A stretch of 8,443 nt of DNA from Acholeplasmatales bacterium (GTDB taxonomy: Bacteria > Bacillota_I > Bacilli_A > Acholeplasmatales > Anaeroplasmataceae): contig JAEELC010000066.1 in NCBI GenBank assembly GCA_016288675.1, positions 1-8,443 on the forward strand. The letters run 5' to 3'. Positions within the stretch are counted from its first letter, which is position 1. Each line of letters begins with the position of its first letter. The notes beneath the pieces were generated by a model that was not told the DNA's origin, did no database searches, and saw only the letters and a list, made by a program, of their open reading frames with translations. A program made the translations under genes and the position numbers. Shown piece after piece: positions 6,020 to 8,443 of the stretch.

Positions 6020-7126
6020 ATGAAAAAACTTATTGAAATTAAAAATTTAACAAAAGAGTTTTCTGGTAATATCGTTTTAAAGGGAATCGATTTAGATATT
6101 TATGAAAATGAATTTGTAACATTACTTGGTCCTTCAGGATGTGGTAAAACAACTTTACTTAGAATATTAGGAGGATTTGATTATCCTACTAGTGGTACTG
6201 TGTTATTTGATTCTAAAGATTTAATTGCTATCCCAGCATATGAAAGATTAACTAATACAGTATTCCAACACTATGCACTTTTCCCACATATGGATGTATT
6301 TGATAATGTTGCGTATGGTATGCGTTTAAAAGAATTACCTTCTCGTTTTAGTGATTTAATCCATAAATTTAAAAAAGAAGAAGGATATAAAAACCGTAAG
6401 GAAATTAATGGAGAAATTGCAAAACGTGTTAGTGAAATGCTAGAACTTGTTGGTCTTAAAGGCTTTGAAAATCGTTCTATTGATTCATTATCAGGTGGTC
6501 AACAACAACGTGTTGCAATTGCTCGTGCATTAATCAATGAACCTAAAGTATTATTATTAGATGAATCTTTAGGTGCATTAGACTTAAAACTTCGTCAACA
6601 AATGGAATATGAGCTTAAGAGACTTCAAAAGCGCTTAGGTATTACATTCATTTTTGTAACTCATGACCAAGAGGAAGCTTTAACTATGAGTGATAAGGTT
6701 GTTGTAATGAATGATGGTTTAATTCAACAAGTAGGTACTCCTATTGATATTTATAATGAGCCTGTAAACCGCTTTGTAGCACGTTTTGTTGGTAAGTCTA
6801 ATATTATTGAAGGTGTAATGAAGAAGGATTTATTATGTGCTTTTGATGGTATTGATTTTGTATGTGTAGATAAGGGCTTTAAGGAAAACGAAGATGTAGA
6901 TATTGTTATTAGACCAGAAGATATTGATATCGTTAAGGAAAACGAAGGATTTATGAATGGTGTAATTAGATCTATAGTTTTCCAAGGTGCTCATTATGAA
7001 ATCAATATTGAGACTGAAAATAGAACTTTATTATGCCACACTATTTATCAACATAATGTTGGTGAAAATGTTGGTTTACGTTGGGATCCAGATGATATTC
7101 AAGTAATGGAAAAGATGGAGTGGTAA
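6020..7126 (+). CDS. potA: Spermidine/putrescine ABC transporter ATP-binding protein PotA
   Basis: This is the ATPase subunit (368 residues) of a polyamine importer, working as a dimer on the inner face of the PotB-PotC channel. It shows Walker A GPSGCGKTT (37-45), Q-loop Q83 in VFQHYALFPHM, signature LSGGQQQRVAIARAL (157-171), Walker B KVLLLDES with D181 and E182, D-loop GALD (185-188) and H-loop H215 in FVTHDQEEALTMSD. The DES-L-x-ALD form is the one found in E. coli PotA. Residues from about 253 form the regulatory TOBE-type domain, including RPEDIDI (298-304). Compared with E. coli PotA as I remember it, there are about 22 extra, mostly charged residues around 109-130 in the helical subdomain. 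It is followed by potB after one base. Substrate specificity within the polyamine group cannot be read from the sequence. Confidence 0.95.
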   Translation: MKKLIEIKNLTKEFSGNIVLKGIDLDIYENEFVTLLGPSGCGKTTLLRILGGFDYPTSGTVLFDSKDLIAIPAYERLTNTVFQHYALFPHMDVFDNVAYGMRLKELPSRFSDLIHKFKKEEGYKNRKEINGEIAKRVSEMLELVGLKGFENRSIDSLSGGQQQRVAIARALINEPKVLLLDESLGALDLKLRQQMEYELKRLQKRLGITFIFVTHDQEEALTMSDKVVVMNDGLIQQVGTPIDIYNEPVNRFVARFVGKSNIIEGVMKKDLLCAFDGIDFVCVDKGFKENEDVDIVIRPEDIDIVKENEGFMNGVIRSIVFQGAHYEINIETENRTLLCHTIYQHNVGENVGLRWDPDDIQVMEKMEW

Positions 7127-7127
7127 G

Positions 7128-7958
7128 ATGAAGAAAAAGGTTAATTTATTTACTATATATCTTATACCTTACCTAATCTTTTCAGTTATTTTTATAGTAC
7201 TTCCAATGTTCTTTATTGGATTCTATTCCTTAGTTGAAGAAAAGAATTCCTTTATTTATAACATAACTATTAATAACTTTAAATTATTCTTTGAGACTAA
7301 TCTTTATCTTAAAGCTATAGGTAAGAGTTTATATTTAGCTTTTGTAGCGACAATTGTTTGTGTTGCAATTTGCTATCCTCTTGCATACTATATTTCACGT
7401 AGAAGTAAGAAGTGGCAAAAGGCATTAGTTTTATTTATAACAAGTCCAATGTGGATAAATATGCTACTTAGAACACTTGCGATTAAGCAATTATTAGATG
7501 GTCCACTTTTAAAGTTTGTCCGTTTATTTAATCCAGATATTAATGTAATTATTGGTAATGATTTTTCTGTTATTTTAGGTATGGTTTATAACTATATTCC
7601 ATATATGATTTTACCTATTTATACATCATTACTTAAGATAGATAATAAGCTTATTGAGGCTAGTACAGATTTAGGTGCTAAGAAAAGTGAAACATTTACT
7701 CATGTAACATTGCCATTATCTATCCCAGGAATTATTGCTGGTGTAACTATGGTCTTCTTAAGCTGTACTACAACTATCACTATTTCTAAGTATTTAGGTG
7801 AAGGTAGATATTATCTTGTTGGTAATTTAATTGAAAATGAATTCATTACAAATTCACGTTGGGGATTTGGTAGTGCAATTTCAATTATTATGTTATTGCT
7901 AATGATGGTACTAATGCTTGCATTTGATCATTTAAGTAAAAAATGGGAGGTTAAATAA
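7128..7958 (+). CDS. potB: Spermidine/putrescine ABC transporter permease PotB
   Basis: This 276-residue membrane permease matches the usual PotB length. About six membrane segments are visible, near residues 9-31, 65-88, 98-118, 146-167, 199-219 and 247-267. The binding-protein-dependent transport signature (EAA loop) runs EASTDLGAKKSETFTHVTLP (177-196), with the conserved Gly at 183, and contacts the PotA ATPase. VYNYIPYMILPIYTSL (153-168) and SRWGFGSAIS (243-252) also resemble PotB. It pairs with PotC to form the channel. Start ATG 7128 is one base after the potA stop and is served by GGAG (7117-7120) inside potA. Its stop overlaps the potC start by one base (TAATG). Confidence 0.95.
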   Translation: MKKKVNLFTIYLIPYLIFSVIFIVLPMFFIGFYSLVEEKNSFIYNITINNFKLFFETNLYLKAIGKSLYLAFVATIVCVAICYPLAYYISRRSKKWQKALVLFITSPMWINMLLRTLAIKQLLDGPLLKFVRLFNPDINVIIGNDFSVILGMVYNYIPYMILPIYTSLLKIDNKLIEASTDLGAKKSETFTHVTLPLSIPGIIAGVTMVFLSCTTTITISKYLGEGRYYLVGNLIENEFITNSRWGFGSAISIIMLLLMMVLMLAFDHLSKKWEVK

Positions 7959-8443
7959 TGAAAACACGTAGACAATATTTCTCCCTAGCTTGTGTAATAA
8001 TATTCTTAGCATTATATTTTACACCACTTATTTCAATTATTGTATTTTCATTTAATGAAGCTAAGTCAGTAACTCATTTCACTAATTTTAGTTTAATTTG
8101 GTATAAAGACTTATTCACAAATACACGTTTATTAGAAATTATTTTCTATACAATTGGTATTGCAGTTATATCTACAATTATATCTACAATTATTGGTACA
8201 ATTGTATCAATTTGTTTAGCTCATACAAACAAAAATATGAGAAATTCGATTTTAAAGATTAATAATTTGCCTATTATTAATCCTGATATTGTTACAGGTA
8301 TTGGATTACTATTATTATTTGTATCATTATCAATTGAACGTTCATATTTTACAATGCTTATTGCTCACATTTCATTTTGCACTCCTTATGTAATATTAAA
8401 TGTATATCCTAAGGTAAAAGCTTTAGATCCTAACATTTTTGAA
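7958..8443 (+). CDS. potC: Spermidine/putrescine ABC transporter permease PotC, N-terminal part (runs off window)
   Basis: The first 162 codons are present; about 100 more are expected from the family length of about 260-270. The sequence matches PotC along its length: the first membrane segment at 11-32 ending in VFSFNEAKSVTHFTNFSL, a second segment at 62-88, LPIINPDIVTGIGLLLLF (104-121), and AHISFCTPYVIL (136-147). The window ends at LDPNIFE, just at the beginning of the EAA loop that docks on PotA. The ATG at 7958 shares one base with the potB stop (TAATG) and has a strong GGGAGG (7945-7950) seven bases upstream. The binding protein PotD would be expected next, separate or fused to PotC as in some Mollicutes, but is not visible. 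Confidence 0.94.
   Translation, partial: MKTRRQYFSLACVIIFLALYFTPLISIIVFSFNEAKSVTHFTNFSLIWYKDLFTNTRLLEIIFYTIGIAVISTIISTIIGTIVSICLAHTNKNMRNSILKINNLPIINPDIVTGIGLLLLFVSLSIERSYFTMLIAHISFCTPYVILNVYPKVKALDPNIFE

Noticed and set aside
6557..6571. PotA Walker B reads DES rather than the common DEP
   Set aside because: E. coli PotA also has DESLSALD; this is a PotA trait rather than an anomaly, and the catalytic Glu is kept.
1..8443. Mycoplasma-type code (UGA as Trp), CRISPR arrays, insertion sequences or phage genes
   Set aside because: UGA ends two genes and UGG encodes Trp in others; I see no direct-repeat arrays, transposase, integrase, tRNA or rRNA sequence.

Overview
The window comes from an AT-rich, low-GC Gram-positive-type bacterium (Bacilli or Mollicutes-like). 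The evidence is strong AGGAGG-type ribosome sites, extended -10 promoters, heavy use of AAT/TTA/ATT/AAA codons, an HU protein, a Bacillus-like rdgB-ysnB gene pair and a potABC operon. UGA is used as a stop at 2538-2540 and 6009-6011, and tryptophan is encoded by UGG. This argues against the mycoplasma/spiroplasma code and for the standard bacterial code. An uncultured gut-type Bacilli lineage (RF39-like or Erysipelotrichia-like) is a guess from composition and gene content, not a demonstrated assignment.

Left part (1-1825): the last 35 codons of an HU-family DNA-binding protein run, with a one-base stop/start overlap (TAATG), into a 313-residue protein made almost entirely of ankyrin repeats. 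Facing it on the minus strand is a CPBP-family (CAAX protease/bacteriocin-processing) membrane metalloprotease. The two genes converge and share six bases, TTATAA, which is a palindrome giving Leu-stop to both. A strong intrinsic terminator for the plus-strand HU-ankyrin transcript lies about 50 bases further on, inside the protease coding sequence.

Middle (1826-1949): a 124-base divergent intergenic region holds two back-to-back extended -10 promoters (TGnTATAAT). The plus-strand one is so close to rdgB that the predicted leader is little more than the Shine-Dalgarno sequence.

Right part (1950-8443): one apparent long plus-strand operon with spacings from -23 to +17 bases and no terminator that I can see. 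Its order is rdgB (house-cleaning XTP/dITP pyrophosphatase), a YfcE/YsnB-type metallophosphoesterase, a 1018-residue signalling protein, then potA, potB and the start of potC (spermidine/putrescine ABC importer). The gene for the binding protein PotD presumably lies beyond the window.

The most interesting gene is the 1018-residue protein. It reads as TPR repeats, GAF, PAS, GGDEF-like and EAL-like domains in order, yet essentially every catalytic residue of both cyclic-di-GMP domains is replaced (GGDEF is DKDEF, EAL is YEL). It therefore looks like a catalytically dead c-di-GMP scaffold or sensor, genetically tied to polyamine uptake. This invites comparison with polyamine/c-di-GMP signalling known elsewhere (NspS-MbaA in Vibrio) and with dead GGDEF-EAL regulators such as CsrD, but a functional link is inference only.
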